From Morella rubra (Eukaryota > Streptophyta > Magnoliopsida > Fagales > Myricaceae): a stretch of 64,000 nucleotides of DNA. The DNA is taken from NCBI GenBank assembly GCA_003952965.2, contig CM025851.1, forward strand, positions 17,904,618 to 17,968,617, read 5' to 3'. The notes below the pieces were generated by a model. The model saw nothing but the letters and a program-made list of their open reading frames with translations. It was not told the DNA's origin and did no database searches. This document shows, in pieces, positions 34,735 to 46,283 of this stretch (the first letter of the stretch is position 1; every line of letters begins with the position of its first letter). Position numbers and translations under genes: made by a program.

Positions 34735-35110
34735 TGAGTATGTAAGTGTAAATACATTAATTGTTAAGACGAATTCAACTATACTAATACAATCTTATTA
34801 TCATAAATGCAAGTATGTGAGTATGTAACTCATACAAACATGTAATGTGAGTGATTGGAAAAAATATAAAGATCAGTATAAACACATTAACTATTAAGAC
34901 GAATTCAACATTACTAACACAACCTTATTATCAAAAGCGTAAGTAGGTGAGTATGTAATTAGTACAAGCACGTAATGTGAATGGTACAAAAAATATAAGG
35001 ATCAGTATAAATACAATACTATTAATGTGATTTGAACCGTACTAATGCAATCTTTATTATTATAAGAACATGTATATGCATATAGAAATAGTTTAAGTAT
35101 GTAATATGAT
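34735..35110. repeat. ~130-bp tandem repeat, about three diverged units
   Basis: TTAAGACGAATTCAAC occurs at 34764 and 34894, with a weaker third copy near 35020; each is followed by TACTAA-CAA-CTTATTAT and a GTGAGTATGTAA word. AT-rich, non-coding. Confidence 0.7.
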
Positions 35111-35544
35111 ACCCAAAAATGCAATAGTGAATATTAATATATAATAACGCAATGACAATTCGATTTATTTAAATTGACAATTAGAACCCAAAATATTAAT
35201 ATTATTAAAAACAATCAAAATATTAATATAAAAGATAATTGTAGTCCAAAAATTAAAAATAAACACATAAAAAAAAAGGTTAATTATAAAATCCCTCTCA
35301 AACTATACCACTTATCCCAAAATCTCCCCTAAACTTGAACTCATGCCAACCCGGCTCTATAAACTTTCGTAATTGTGTCAAACACGTTTTTGATCCACTT
35401 TTAACATTGTCGTACAACGTATACTGTCACACGTGATAAACATGTGAGCTGCCTCCTAATGAAAAGACCAAACTACCCCCATTATATCCAATTCCACCAA
35501 TTTCAAATCACACTTCATCGTCCTCGAAACCAAAATAGCATAAA

Positions 35545-36270
35545 CCAGTAGGCATAATCCTTGGTTCCATTGTTATTGCTTTGGTTCTACTACTTGTTCT
35601 TGCTCTTTGGATTCGAAAGAATAAAACGAAGGATTCTGGTGCTGAAACTCCCAAGGGTAGTCTCTTGGTTGGAACAAATAATGGTACACACTCTTTACCT
35701 TGTTCTTGTATCTTCCAAATGTCAATTTTCTCTCTGTAAAGGATATTTGATTGCAAATTTAATTTCTTGAAGGGCCATGATGCTCTAAAGATATATCTTC
35801 TTAAATTTCAAGACTCTTAACATCATTTAGAGGTTTTTGACAATAATAAGTTCACTTTGCTATAGATGTGAATATGTTAGATATTCCAAAAAATTTGTGC
35901 CGTTGGTTAAATTGGCACTACCAACTCATCAATTTATGGAAATTTGAGCTTCTTCCTTCTAAGTGGTTTCAAACCTATCCTTAGTAATTTGGTTTTGAAT
36001 ACTTTTATGAGAACATTCTGACAGCTTCCAAGATGTCCTCTGTTTTTGCAGTGAGTACTGAGATGCAAGAGCAGAGATTAAAAAGCCCAGCTGCTGTCAC
36101 TGATCTGAAGCCCCCACCTGTGGAAAAATTGATTGTTGAAAGGGTGCAAGGGAAAAATGGATCTATGAAAAGAATGAAGTCACCCATCACTGCTAATTCA
36201 TATACTGTAGCATCTCTCCAAATAGCAACAAATAGCTTTAGTAAAGAATTTCTTATTGGTGGATTCTAAA
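35545..36270 (+). pseudogene. Captured fragment of a STRUBBELIG-receptor-family kinase gene
   Basis: The first exon-like block (35545 to about 35690) reads GIILGSIVIALVLLLVLALW, a transmembrane helix, then IRKNKTKDSGAETPKGSLL. A donor-like GGTACAC follows, then ~360 bp of intron-like text ending CTGTTTTTGCAG at 36050. The next block reads EMQEQRLKSPAAVTDLKPPP, then EKLIVERVQGKNGS and SPITANSYTVASLQIATNSF, ending FLIGG. These are the juxtamembrane motifs of SRF proteins (membrane receptor-like kinases with LRR ectodomains). The LRRs and the whole kinase domain are missing. Keeping the intron shows DNA-level capture, not retrotransposition. Not a functional receptor; antisense or small-RNA effects on a parent gene are possible. 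Confidence 0.82.
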
Positions 36271-36700
36271 ATTGCATCGACTGCAAAGAAGGGAGTATCA
36301 ACTACATATGCAACACATCCACTCAAAGCCTAAAGATAAGAAACCCCAAATGGATTGGAAAATGAAGAGAGGAATGCCAATAACCGATCAACTGGTGCTT
36401 ATTGGCAAATGACTATTTCTAGACAGCTAGAGAGAGGGAGACACAGCGATGGGATGAAGAAGTTGGAGATGAAAGTTATCAAGAAAGTGATACAGGAGAA
36501 AGCTAGCCTGATGATACTTGAAGGAAGCCAGAGGTAGCAATCGAGAAAAGTGGGTCTAAACCAAAGCTAGGGTTTGAACCAAAGTGACGTCGGTCAAGTC
36601 AATAGGAGCCAAGAAAGCCTCCAACGACGTCGGTCAAGTCAATAATGGGGGCATGTTCGTATTTTCATTAACCCGTGTTTGATTAACATGTGTTTTTTTT

Positions 36701-38130
36701 AGGAAAAAGTACCCAAACAGTCCCTATGGTTTCACGTTGTGACAAAATAATCTTTGTGGTTTCAATTTAAACATATTAGTCCTTGTGGTCAGCAAACTGT
36801 TGCACCATGGTCCCTCCGTCAATCCTCCCGTGAAACCATTAATGGAGAACGCTGACGTGTCAATAATTTACTACGTGGACACTGATGAGCTAACAATTTT
36901 CACACGTGGCCACCTCATTTAAAAAAAATAAAGTTACAAAAAAAATACACAACAAGTCCCTATGGTTTCACGTTGTGACACAATAGTCCTTGTAGTTTCA
37001 CTTTGTGACACAATAGTCATTGTGGTTTCACGTTGTGACAAAATGGTCCCTGTGGTTTCAACTTGAGCAAATTAGTCCCTTCGAATGCCCTAAACTTACC
37101 CCTAAATCACACTATCTTCATCGAGAAATCTTGGCCCGAGAAAATAGAAGGAAAAAATGATAAAAAAAAGCTCAATTTCAAAATCACTAATGGCATTTCA
37201 AATCACTAGTAAAGAGTAGTGGATTGGCAACTTGCTTGTTTGTGTTTTTTTTTTTTTGGTTATTTATTTGTAACATGAAGTCCTCAAAACAAGATCTTAA
37301 TTCAAAGAATATCTTGATTTTGAATTAAGATCTTGTTTTTGACACTGAGCTTCTTTTTATGTCTTGAGGGTTTAAGAGAAATTTAGAAAGTGTCATTAGT
37401 GTACTTATGAGAGATTTGGGCGACTAAAAAACGCAGCAAGATTTGAGGGATTTGAGTGATGTGAGAGAAATTAAAAATGTGAAGGAAAGAGTAGGTGAAG
37501 GGGAAAATTTATAGTGCGAATGAGAAATTAAGTTTCTCAATGAAAAGGAAGGTTTCTCGGTGAAGGCAGTGTGATTTGAGGGTAAGTTAGGGCATTCGAA
37601 TCTTTTGTTTTTGTTTTTCTTTTTTTTTACATTTTGTAAATTTATTTATTTTTAAAAATATTATCTGAGGTAGTATTCCACGTGTGAGAATTGTCAGCTC
37701 AACAATGTCCACATGGTAAATTATTAACACGTCAATGTTCTCCGTTAATGGTTTCACGGGGAGATTGACAGAGAGACCACGGTACAACAGTTTGTGGACC
37801 ACAGGGACTAATTTGTTCAAGTTGAAAAGACAGGGACCATTTTGTCACAAAGTGAAACCATAGGGACTATTTGGATACTTTTCTATAAATTTATTTATTT
37901 ATTTAAATATTATGTAAGGTGGCCACGTGTGAAATTTGCCAACTTATCAGTGTCCATGTGGTAAATTATTGACACGTCAGCATTCTCCGTTAATGGTTTT
38001 ACGAGAGATTGACGGAGGAACCACAATGTAATAGTTTGTTGACCCCAGGGACTAATGTGTTCACATTGAAACCACAAGGACCATTCTGTCACTACGTGAA
38101 ACCACAGGGACTGTTTAAGTACTTTTTCCT
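36701..38130. mobile_element. Foldback element, internally nested
   Basis: Outer ends are AGGAAAAAGT and ACTTTTTCCT. The outer left arm (36701-36940) pairs with 37890-38130 and shares CCGTTAATGGTTT and ACACGTGGCCACCT-type text; a second pair of arms (about 36945-37090 and 37640-37882) lies inside, with the same CCTATGGTTTCAC words. This looks like one copy of a family inserted in another, or an arm duplication. No ORF. It splits the right arm of the surrounding TIR element, so it is younger. Confidence 0.8.
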
Positions 38131-38354
38131 TTTCTTTTTTTTTATTAACGCACGTGTTTATCATGTGTGACGGAATACGTTGTACGACAACATTAAAAAA
38201 GGGTCAAAAATGTGTTTGAGACAATTTTGTAAGTTTATCATGTGTGACGAAATTGATGTGTGATTATTTTTCAATACTTAAATAATACTTTATAATGTTG
38301 AATTCGTTAAAATATGAAACTCAAATAAAATTTGTCACCCAAAGTACATAATTA

Positions 38355-39070
38355 GGATAAGACCATTTTGGTCCCTGGGTTTTAACACCCTTTTTCAAAA
38401 TAGTCCCTGGGTTTTAAATTTGCTCAAATTAGTTTCTGAGTTATTGTTGTTTGTCGATTCAATCCTTCTGTCCAATTTCGTCCCTTAAATGCACAGTCAA
38501 CTAACGGCAGGACACGACACTCCCAATAACATTCCGTCACGTGTACCAATTTGAAAAAAAACTCACAAAAGGATAGTCACGTCGGCATCTGCATTTTAAA
38601 AAAAAAAAAAAAAATGAAAGTGACTCTAACAGGAGCCCAGATCTGGGCTCTTCGTCAACCAAAGGGGAGCCACCCCTTGAGAACGAGAGCCTAGATCTGG
38701 GCTCTCCACCACCGAGGTGTGTAGCTCGCGGCCACCCCCGCAGCTCCCGCAAAGGTAGCCCTCCCCTTGCAGTGGGTGGTTCCTAACTCCCCTCCCTTAT
38801 ACAATTTTTTTTTATTATTAAAAAAAAACACAGATGCCAACGTGTCAGTCCTTTTGTGAGTGTTCTTTTCTTTCAAATTGGTGCACGTGGTGGGATCTTA
38901 TTGGGAGTGATGTGTCCCGCCGTTAGCTGACTGTGCAGTAAGGGATGAAATTGGACGGAAGGATTAAATAGACAAACAATAATAACTCAAGGACTGATTT
39001 GAGAAAATTTGAAACCTAAGGACCATTTTGAAAAAAATATAAAATCTAGGGACCAAAATGGTCATTAACC
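38355..39070. mobile_element. Foldback element in CACTA subterminal sequence
   Basis: The ends GACCATTTTGGTCCCT and its inverse, with arms of about 150 bp sharing TTGTCGATT/AATAGACAA, CAATCCTTC and CAGTCAACTAACGGC-type text. The centre has an inverted pair of GC-rich blocks (AGATCTGGGCTCT). The CACTA-type words GTCACCCAAA and GGGTGACAAAA lie just outside on both sides, so it inserted into that sequence. Confidence 0.8.
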
Positions 39071-40000
39071 TTGCATATTTGGTCGCCAAATGTTTTGGGT
39101 GACAAAACCGAATGGTCATTAACCCTGTAAATTTATCACCTAAAGCCTGTCAGCAAAGGTTATAAGCGACAATTTCCATACATTGTCACTCAAAACCGTC
39201 CGGACGGGAAGCTATACCGTCCGAACGGTCTTTTGCTATCTTGACGAACTTTAATTTTGTTATAACCCAGTACCTTCCATCTGTTCGTATGAGGAATGCG
39301 AATGTACTCTTTATCCGTTCGCATAAGGAGTGCCTTCAACCATGTCGTTTTATGTAACGCATCCGAACGTGTTGTTACACCGTGCAAATGCCTAACAGAT
39401 TAATTCAACATTACTTAATTCATTAATTGATTAGTGATCCCAATTTAATTTATTTAAATAATTTAACTAACCAAATGTAATTTAGGACAAAGTTTTAACT
39501 TAGTTTATTTATTTTGTACCACATTTTGACTACATAAATCATACATATAGTTAAGCATATTTTTGTACTAAACGTCCGTTATATCTAATTATACTAACCG
39601 TTTGGTTAGCTTAGCACTTGTATTAATCTTCCATTCAACTATACTAATCGTCCGTTTAAATTCTAATAAATTAAAACTAATGAAAAAGTACAATTAATAT
39701 AAAATATCAAATTTAGAAATACCAAATGAAAAACATAATCATAAAATCTAGTACAAGCTGGAGACTAACAAAGCATAAGTAAATAATAGCGAAAAAACAT
39801 AAGTTGGAGACTATTTTGAATCACAAGCCGGAGACTAACAAAGCATAAGTCAAAGACTAGTCTGATTCATGACGACGAGCTGGCTCGTCGAGATTTTGTC
39901 TAATTGTGTCACGAATATGCTCTAATCGTTCCTTCATATTATCCACAAGTTTGATGAGCATCTGGAACTGTATCGCAACGGTACTGAGAGACTAGTACAG

Positions 40001-40309
40001 CTAGGACACGAATTCCGTCATGGAAGCCAGTTCGTTCTCTATAGCAATCACCTCTTCCCTTAGATCTATATTTGTCAAAGCAAAATTATTCTCCAGAGTG
40101 GTCAAACGGGTATGGAGACCCATGCACAACGTATGCGTTGGCTCCACCATCGTTCGGATACTCCCCCTCAGCTCCACTACCATAGTATCCACCCAAGCTG
40201 GTTGCTTTATCTGTGCCCTAGCCTTGGTGATACTTTTCCCAGACTGATCCATGGCCAACCCAACAAAAACCGTCTGAACATCAGCATAAAATGTTCGCAC
40301 AGTCATCAA
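40001..40309 (-). pseudogene. Possible CACTA accessory-protein C-terminal fragment
   Basis: A 102-codon frame with a heptad-like stretch (LHTRLTTLENNFALTNIDL, then EEVIAIENELASMTEF). The position within CACTA subterminal sequence and the coiled-coil C-terminus resemble the accessory genes at 15957-17951 and 26770-28460, but there is no diagnostic motif. It could be a chance frame. Confidence 0.3.
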
Positions 40310-41415
40310 ACGGCAACGTTTCTATTTACAATGTGTCCGAATGAAATGTAACACGTCTGGACAGTCCAGATGAAGCGTTCGATTGGTGCTTTGCTGAACA
40401 CAAAGGAAACAAACCTTATTATCCTCTAAAAAATAATAAAAATGCATGAAATTGAAAAATAAAGGCACGAATAAAGTATTACTTGAAGTTTTAAGTACAA
40501 AACTCGAAATAACGACCAAATATGGTGAAAATGTTTTAGAGAAAAGCTTGTGAGGAAAGATAGTGAAAATATGATTTTGAAAAGTCTTGCAGGTTTTATG
40601 TTACAAGCTAGGCGTCCGCACGGTTACAATATGTGTTCGTACGGTTATCAACAGTTAGATTCACACACGACCCAATCAAATGCAACCTCATTAAATATGG
40701 TAGATTCAAAAATCTTCCAGAACTCACCTCCGTTTGGACAGTGTGTTGTTGTCTGGACAATTTCGATATCACGTTTGTGAAGTATTGCAATGTGGAACCA
40801 CACGAATCGGTGAAGAAGCATCCATACCTGTGCAGACATCTTTTTTTACATCCGTACGTTTGTATTTTTTCCACGTTGGAACGCTCGTCTATACGTTTGG
40901 ATGGTACTAAGTATTCATGACGATTTTGAATGCGTCACTAAGTACTAACAATCATTACTCATTAGTTAACATCGGTTCGGACGTTGTCAAAAAACAGTCC
41001 CAACGGACTTGACAAATTTGTGACAATTCTAATCGTCACTCAGTTACAACAATTTGTATTTTGTCACCCAAATAAACATTCAAACAATGTAGTTATCCAT
41101 CTGGACAGAATATAACTATTTGTGACGATATTAATCGTTACTTATTTGCAACGAGTTGTATTTTGTCACATCATAAATACATCCGAACGACATTGGGATC
41201 TATCAGGATGGAATTGGCATTCCTAGATGATTTTAGGTGATGAAATTAATGTTTTATCAGGAAAAAGTGACTTTAGGTGACAAATTTTGGTTTGACACCC
41301 AAAATTTGTCACCTAAGATCTATTTTCTTGCAGTGAGAGTCTAAAGAAATGGAAATCAAAATTTACTACCAAATATTGATAGTGAAGCACAAAATATCAA
41401 GTTAATAATTACTTA

Positions 41416-42748
41416 GGGTCTGTTTGTTTGCTTGAAAAACAAATTCCGTACTTTATTTTACTTGTTTTAAGGTATTTGGCAAGCACCTAAAAATAAGGTC
41501 AAAGTAAAAAGTTTTCAAGTCAACTGTAAAAGCTCTATTATTTTTCAGAAAACAAACTAAGTTTAAATTTTCCGTAAACCAAATTTTTTTTTTTGGAACA
41601 TTATAGTACACCTCATATCTATAGGCAAAAATCAGTAAGTCTCTCTCAAGTTCCGAAATATTTTATTCCTCTTCATAGGGCTAAGCAAAAAACCCGAGAC
41701 CCGACGTCCCAACTCGGTCGGGTTGGCTTTATTCGAGGGTCGGGTTTTATTGATGCATTCCGACAAGATTCGGGTTGGGTCACATTTCAAAAAACCCGAA
41801 CCCGACTCAAATATTCTAAGTTTATGCATGATTTCTCAAAAAATTATAGTCTTTGGGCTAAAAAAAATTAGAGCCTAAAACGTTTTGGACCTATAATATA
41901 ATGAAATAAAAAAATCCCAACAAAACCTAACCCGAACTGCCCCGGGGGGCTTGAGTTTAGGAGTCATTTCAGGTCGGAGTCAGGTTTCATTTTCCTTGCC
42001 TTGATCGACTCAGGTCTACTCGAAACTCGAAAAGCTCAGCCTACTGCCTCATATATTTAAAAAACAATCAATTATTGTCTTCCGTTTGATTTGGCCTTTA
42101 AAACACATAAAGGTCAAATTATTAAAAATATTAAATTTTTTATTAAAAAATGATAAATAAATAAAAAGTAATATTTTTTAAATAAAAATTGAATTTAAGG
42201 TTGCATATGATAGTTTTATATTCTTCTCATACCAGGCCATGTGGGCACTTTTCCCTTAGTTGGCTAACGGCAATTGAACTGAGAGAACCAATTTTATCGC
42301 AAAAGTGTACCTCAGAAACCTTCACGTTGAAATCAATACCTTAGGAACTAAAATATTAAAATTTTGAGAAAAATTTCATGCCACGGGGTAGCCTATGATT
42401 GACGTTGAGACGACATCTAAAATTCACGTAAGCACCATTGCGTCTATTGGCTAACGACAATAGGATGAGTAATCGATTTATCTAAAAAACTTACCTCAGG
42501 AGTCCGATGGTTGAAATCGATACCTGAAGAACTAAATGTTAAAAGTATAAACTACAGATGCTTGTATGATATTTAAACCATTTTATGTAAATACAAAAAT
42601 CATTAAGCGTGTCAAACATCAAAAAATATTTTCTTGAAAATATATTAAAAGAATAACCAAATACTAAAAAAGAAATTTTTTTTTTGAAAACATTTCAATG
42701 AAATTTTTTTTTACGTAAAATAATAGTTTTACAAGCAAATAAACGACC
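41416..42748. mobile_element. Harbinger/Tourist-like TIR element
   Basis: Left end GGGTCTGTTTGTTTGCTTG, right end CAAGCAAATAAACGACC (imperfect inverse), flanked by TTA on both sides (41413-41415 and 42749-42751), the PIF/Harbinger target. The interior includes CCCGAACCCGAC-type repeats (41690-42050) and a stretch resembling the GAGGTAA foldbacks (42240-42540), so it probably received insertions. No transposase. Confidence 0.6.
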
Positions 42749-42751
42749 TTA

Positions 42752-45094
42752 GTATATATGAAAAAAAGAAGAAGAAGAAAGGTTATTAGCAGCTTTTAAG
42801 AGCAGAATTTAGACTTTAGTCGTAAATTTAAAAATTAAAACACAAGAAAATAATGGCTAGGCCGCTAGGCAGGGCGGGGAAGTCTAAACGGAGAGTACTC
42901 ACCCATGATCATACGCCTTTTTCCCGTAGTTATTCTAAAATTTAGGAACCAATAATTACTTGGGGATTATAAACTCATCGATAGCTTATTTTAATACGAT
43001 GTGAAGTACATAACGAATTCAGATCGTGACATCAAATTCTTGTACATAGCCAGAGATGCTTTTAAGTCTCATCAATATTAATTTGGGTTAGGTACCTATT
43101 AAGTACTGGTGTTACGTACGTGGCCTATTTTAATGATTCTAATGATCAAATTTTAGCGGAGCAGAACATTGCAACTTATTCTCAGTTTGGAGATCATGCA
43201 GTATAAAAGGATAATCATTATAAGGGTCGACACATTATTAAAAGGGCAACAGTACTTGGAGGTGCAAAGAATGATCTTTCCTATGGTAGAAAGGCAAGGA
43301 GGGAGACATTAAGCTTGGATCCCTATTTGGGCATGACTAAAGTAGCATCCTAAGCACCAGGGACCACTTTAGGGAGTCTTGACTAGGGAAAATAATAATA
43401 ATAATAAATAAATAGAGAGCTCGCTTACGAGTTTGATATGGAGAGTTCCCCAAAAATGGGTTGTAGCCTAATCATTAGCCCCACGAGGTAAGAGGCGAAT
43501 AGTCTTAGAGCTGATAGACATCAGGCCTACTCCCTTAGCATCACGCCCCATGGAGATTAAAAGTCCTTCCTCGACTTAGCATCGCATCCTTGGAGACACG
43601 AATCCATGACTGTCATTTACCAAATCATCTATTAGTTAGCTCAAGAATTTGCCTCTCTTACAAGGTAGGAGTCTTGGATCTCAGGATTTGTCCAAGTGAA
43701 TGCAGTATTACTTTAAATGGAAGCCTTTGATAATAAGAATATGCATGCAAAAAAGAAAAAATAAATAAACAAAGAGAAGGATTATTGCAGAAGAGAAGGA
43801 AAACCGCAGCTGAAAAAGGGCCATAAAATCCTCTGCTCAGTTTGGTTTCAATCTCAACCGAAAAGGTGAAGAAAATGAAACGAATGAGCTTGAAATCAAA
43901 GTGAAGGACCGAAAATTTAATATCTGATTTTCTTTTTTAATGATAAAGAAAATCGGTTGCACTTAATTTTTGTATACCAAACTTGAACAAATCGAATTCA
44001 GCTTAGAAAAGTGGACACTATAATTTATATATAGTCCGAGTATTAGTTAAGTCAATGACTTATTTCCAATTGATAGGATTCGAATTCGCTTCTATTTACT
44101 GCTACAATTTATTTAAGAGTGAAAACCCCTCGTTTTAATCATTGAATGTTTGCCCTAATGTCAAGTGTCAAGTTTAGCAACTATGAGAGGCCCAAACAAG
44201 GAGAAAGTGGGATCGAAGGTGCATCTGGCTTTCAAGTAAGTTAAAAAAAAACCAAAAAGGCCTCACAAACTGGGCTTTCCGGGAAAAAGAAAATAACGAT
44301 GGGTTAAAAGTGGACCTGGATGTTGATAATTCAAGACCCATGCTAGCCCCTTACAGTTTCAGATTGTCAGGACTCTGATACGTACCCCCGGCCCAGAAAA
44401 TCAGTCTTCCTTGGGGGGTCGAGGTTTAATATAAACTATTCGAAATTTCATAGAAGATAGAGATCAATGAACCAACGTTTCCTTGATCCAACTAATATTT
44501 TGCTCATGATTCTTTCTGCCTCTCAACCGAAGTTCTGAAAAGTAGCTTTTCGAAATTCATCCTCGATCAGAATTCGGACTGAGCATTACCCATAAGAAAG
44601 TCTGTTGTATCAGCCAAACAGAGTATTAACTAATAATTAATTGCATTTAGACTTGTTAAGAAATTTTCCCATATAGCTGGATCTAAGGGTGCAGCTAATC
44701 CAATAATTAAGTTGCAGTAAGAACAGTACAGCTTCCTCCCCTAAAACCAGGCAGTCTTATAATAGCTTGCAAAAGAAGGCACCCAAAAACCATCACAAAA
44801 TCAGGTAGGATATATATTCTGGTCGGTCTTATGGAAGAACCCGCTGCAGCAGATCCATTAAGCAATTTAACAATTGTTCAACTAACAGAAGTACTGCATG
44901 ACAAGGGAGATTGAGAAAACCACGTGACCAACTTCGGCTCCATTAATACGTACCCTTGAGAATTACCTGCTTGATTAGTAAGTGAATAGGAGTTGTTGAG
45001 CAAATTATAAGGAGCTGCTTGCGTTCTTCTGGCCAGGATAAATAGCTAGTGATCTTAATGAACTTGAAGTTATATGTATCTTTTGCTCGATTAG
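42752..45094. other. Intergenic; no supported gene
   Basis: Low-copy-looking AT-rich sequence with no domain-bearing frame on either strand. No structured repeat was recognised apart from a short ATA microsatellite near 43391. Confidence 0.45.
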
Positions 45095-46278
45095 TGTTAA
45101 AGTATTTTTAGTTGGCGTAAAAACTTCATGACGAGTCTGTATTAATTCCTGAGATTTACATTTGTCAAGTTCTACTTGAAGACCAGTACCTCAACACATT
45201 TGGTGATCGTCTGAATTGTCAAGGTTTGATTGAAGTATGCTTACAGTTCACTAATGCGAACTTGGAGCGCTAATTTTTCTGAAGCACTCGAAGTCTGATC
45301 AGAAGTTCACTTATAGTTTGATCAAGACTTGTGAAAGGCAGTTACAACGGTTTTAACAAAAGTGCGCAAGAAGCAAGATTTCTAGAATATTTGTGAGAGC
45401 TTTCCTCCCGACCCTCCAGAAAATAAAACTCTATTCTCTTCTCACATTCTCTGGGAGACACATGATTGAATAGCCATATCTGAAGAGACCATTGCTTCCT
45501 AAACCTTCTTCGATATACAGTTCCTATTATTGATTCTGTAGTTTGCTGTGTATGAACTGAGATTGAACCCAGTGAGATTATTCCTTCCCTCGTTATCTCA
45601 GATCCATTTTTGATCACTAATATAAACCTTGCTTAAGAAGGTAAGCTCCAAAGGTTGCTGGAGATCTACCAAGAGAAGCTGATTGCACGTGGAGTGTTGG
45701 AAAGATCGGCTTGGCTATGGAGATCAGTTTTTCGGTATCAAAAACTTCAAATGGAAGAGGAGTTCCTCGTTCCCTGCAAGAGGCAGATCTGGATGTTGCA
45801 TTCCAAGTAAGGTAACAATAGAATAGACCAGCAATGGGGTGTTGGGTAGTTTATCGATCACTGTGTACCGAGTTTGAAGATTCTAGTGGATTCGATTAAC
45901 TGGCCTTCAGGCCCAGAGAGTTTTTACCTCTTGAAAGAATTCTTTCAAACGGGTTTTCTCTTCGTAACCAATCTTGGTGTCATTGTTGTGATTTTGTTTA
46001 CGTAGATTAACTTGATGTTGTTGCGATAGTTTCTTTCTTTAGTTTCCTTGATTAAGAAATAAGTACAGCATTATTCTGTAGTTTTGACAATCTATTGTCC
46101 ATATTAGGTCATTACTTCTACACTGAATATTGTTGCTTTAGTACTCTTGAAATTGCTGATTGTGTTTGTGAAGAGTGTCTAGTTTTTAGGGGTTAAAGGA
46201 ATTAAGAAAAATCAGAACCTATTCAACCCCCCTTCTAGGTTCAGCAACATTGCTTTGAGTCTTGAACCGTCCACTACA
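45095..46278 (+). mobile_element. Solo copia LTR with perfect 5-bp target duplication
   Basis: 1184 bp, opening TGTTAAAGTA and closing CCACTACA, flanked by ATTAG at 45090-45094 and 46279-46283. The last ~80 bp have the C-rich text typical of copia LTR ends, including a stem-loop (GAACCTA at 46215-46221, TAGGTTC at 46236-46242). No second LTR or internal sequence is nearby, so this is the product of LTR-LTR recombination. The intact duplication argues against great age. Confidence 0.85.
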
Positions 46279-46283
46279 ATTAG

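Larger units (their letters stand above)
35361..38236. mobile_element. TIR element carrying a captured host gene fragment (Pack-TIR-like)
   Basis: 35361-35446 (AAACTTTCGTAATTGTGTCA onward) matches 38151-38236 in reverse complement at roughly 80% by eye, sharing TTGTCGTACAACGTAT. The arm continues inward: 35452-35482 matches 36645-36675 in reverse complement (AATGAAAA, then CCCCCATTAT). The right arm is thus split by the foldback element 36701-38130. Between the arms lies a piece of a receptor-like kinase gene with its intron. The left arm seems to begin nearer 35281, with no counterpart on the right, so the right end is truncated. The superfamily is not proven; Mutator-like is most likely. 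Confidence 0.65.
25857..41335 (-). mobile_element. CACTA-derived region with nested insertions
   Basis: The right end is CTTGCAGTG, preceded by GGTGACAAATTTTGG-type subterminal words; the left end is CACTACAGCATG followed by TTTTGTGACCC and CCGTCC words. Subterminal-style GTTCGAACGGT words recur through 26100-26500, 33540-33840 and 39190-41335. Accessory-transposase remains lie on the minus strand near the left end. The 3-bp flanks (TTG and AGA) do not match, so this could be one ~15.5-kb nested element or two CACTA copies joined; the ORF near 40001-40309 favours the latter slightly. Confidence 0.45.
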
